The position numbers and the translations under genes were made by a program. From Treponema sp. (GTDB lineage Bacteria; Spirochaetota; Spirochaetia; Treponematales; Treponemataceae): a DNA stretch of 14,610 nt. Below, piece after piece: positions 13,454-14,610 of this stretch. Location of the stretch: NCBI GenBank assembly GCA_016293915.1, contig JAEDCY010000056.1, positions 1 through 14,610 on the forward strand, given 5' to 3'. Within the stretch, counting starts at the first letter, position 1. Every line of letters starts with the position of its first letter. The notes under the pieces were generated by a model that was given only the letters and a program-made list of their open reading frames with translations, searched no databases and was not told the DNA's origin.

Positions 13454-14610
13454 TAAATAACACTTATGAATTTTTTTAATAGTCCATTTTTATGCAGCTT
13501 AGCATACAATTCTAAACTTGCCTTTATTAACTCTTTTTTATACACGCATTCTTGATTTCTTCCGTTTGTATTTTTCAGAACATCATTTGCATAACATGTA
13601 CCACCGCATAAATATTTTGCAAAACAATTAATACAACGCATATCCTTATTAATATTCTTAGTTTCGCTCATTAATTGTTTATAATTTTTTCTATCTTTGT
13701 AGTTGCCTAAATAATCATCATGACAACCTATAGTTGAACTACAATGATACATATTTCCTTTGGAATCTATTACTATTTCATTTCCCCAGCCACATCGTGT
13801 TGTTCTATATATTCTAAAATACAAACCATATAAAATGGAAAAGGCGTAACTTCCCTTCAACAGTAATACATAATGATAATTATTTGTTTCTATTTCGTTA
13901 TAAACAAGTTCAAATAATTGTCTCCAACTGCCAATAAGTTTTCTTATTGCGTCCTCAGAAAAGTAAGTATTATCTTTTGTTCCACGCACCAAATTGAAAT
14001 TTATCTTTTTTATACCTATAGAAGCCAAAAAATCCATTATTTTCTTAAAATCCGGATATGCAGGTGTTATTGTAATTGACGCAATTACTTCTATCCCATT
14101 ATTTCGTAACTTATTTATTCCTGCTAAAGTATCAGAAAAGGATCCTTTCCCATCTGGATATTTTCTTGAAAAATTATGTACTTCTTCATTGCCATCAATG
14201 CTTACCGTAACTTCTTTCATGAAAATACTTTTTAAGAAATGAATGTACTCATCTGTTATATTTGTTCCATTCGTCATGAACCAAAGAGATATATATTTTA
14301 TTGGTCGCTCAAGATCTAAGTTTGAAAAAGTCTTATTTAAAATTTGACGATTTGCCATAACTCGTCTAGCTAACGACAATTCGTTTTTCCCAGTTAGTAC
14401 AGACATCAAATATTCATTATTACTAAAATCATAGACTTCCCATAACTTTTCATTCTTTAGAATATTATTTAATGTCTCAAATCCGTTTTTCAAAGAATAT
14501 TTAGATTTTATAAAATCTGGCAAGTATTCGTATAATTGTATAAGTTTTTTTTCTGAAATGTTAGTGCCAGGCGATTTTGACCATTCTGTGACAGGCGAAA
14601 AAAGCCAAAA
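13450..14610 (-). CDS. SPASM-domain peptide maturase, radical-SAM related, 5' end beyond window
   Basis: 386 residues are visible and the frame is open to the right edge. Middle parts match radical SAM peptide maturases: FMTNGTNITDEYIHFL (the TNG strand), VTVSIDGNEEVHNFSRKYPDGKGSF and IASITITPAYPDF. The end is a textbook SPASM domain: CX11GX4C (visible residues 273-290), CX2CX5CX3C (326-339) and a last Cys at 355, enough for two auxiliary iron-sulfur clusters. However, no Cys occurs before residue 273, although 113 residues precede TNG. Where GGEP is expected the sequence reads LTGKNEL. The CxxxCxxC motif is therefore either further upstream than usual or lost. The gene is directly followed by precursor 3. 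A role in peptide modification is inferred from family and context. Confidence 0.8.
   Translation of the reverse strand, partial: FWLFSPVTEWSKSPGTNISEKKLIQLYEYLPDFIKSKYSLKNGFETLNNILKNEKLWEVYDFSNNEYLMSVLTGKNELSLARRVMANRQILNKTFSNLDLERPIKYISLWFMTNGTNITDEYIHFLKSIFMKEVTVSIDGNEEVHNFSRKYPDGKGSFSDTLAGINKLRNNGIEVIASITITPAYPDFKKIMDFLASIGIKKINFNLVRGTKDNTYFSEDAIRKLIGSWRQLFELVYNEIETNNYHYVLLLKGSYAFSILYGLYFRIYRTTRCGWGNEIVIDSKGNMYHCSSTIGCHDDYLGNYKDRKNYKQLMSETKNINKDMRCINCFAKYLCGGTCYANDVLKNTNGRNQECVYKKELIKASLELYAKLHKNGLLKKFISVIY

Overview
The window looks like a piece of a chromosome from a diderm bacterium with many lipoproteins and moderate-to-low GC. From memory of protein style (GH18 lipoprotein, ModF-like ATPase, permissive lipoboxes) the best guess is a spirochaete of the Treponema type; the sequence alone cannot prove this. 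No rRNA, tRNA, CRISPR array or transposase gene was seen.

Bases 1-1900 are a small defence/addiction patch: the broken N-terminal part of an MmeI-type restriction-modification protein, a divergent Xre regulator, and a complete MntA/HepT nucleotidyltransferase-HEPN toxin-antitoxin pair. Bases 2007-5415 hold higher-GC genes on the plus strand: a two-cassette ModF/PhrA-like ATPase, whose interdomain linker carries an in-frame palindromic repeat element, a GH18 glycosidase-like lipoprotein, and a small exported protein.

Bases 5417-14610 form one minus-strand gene array, read right to left, that appears to be a peptide (RiPP/bacteriocin-like) export and maturation system. Its order is: a SPASM-domain protein (5' end cut by the window edge), precursor peptide 3, a GNAT-like acetyltransferase, an S41-type lipoprotein peptidase, precursor 2, precursor 1, a second S41-type lipoprotein, a small two-helix membrane protein, a C39 leader peptidase, an ABC permease-ATPase and an HlyD adaptor. 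The three precursors share the leader pattern IxDLxGFxDICxE, a double-glycine-like site and a C-terminal (T/A)G(G/K)K tail. Palindromic elements lie in front of each precursor gene, and a strong stem-loop follows precursor 1.

The inferred workflow is as follows. The SPASM protein, perhaps with an enzyme outside the window, and the GNAT modify the precursors. The C39 domain removes the leader while the ABC transporter and HlyD export the peptide. The surface S41 lipoproteins may trim the shared C-terminal tail. Two features question whether the system is fully active here: an in-frame TAA splits the C39 and ABC parts of what was clearly one transporter gene, and the SPASM protein shows no radical-SAM CxxxCxxC motif in its 386 visible residues.
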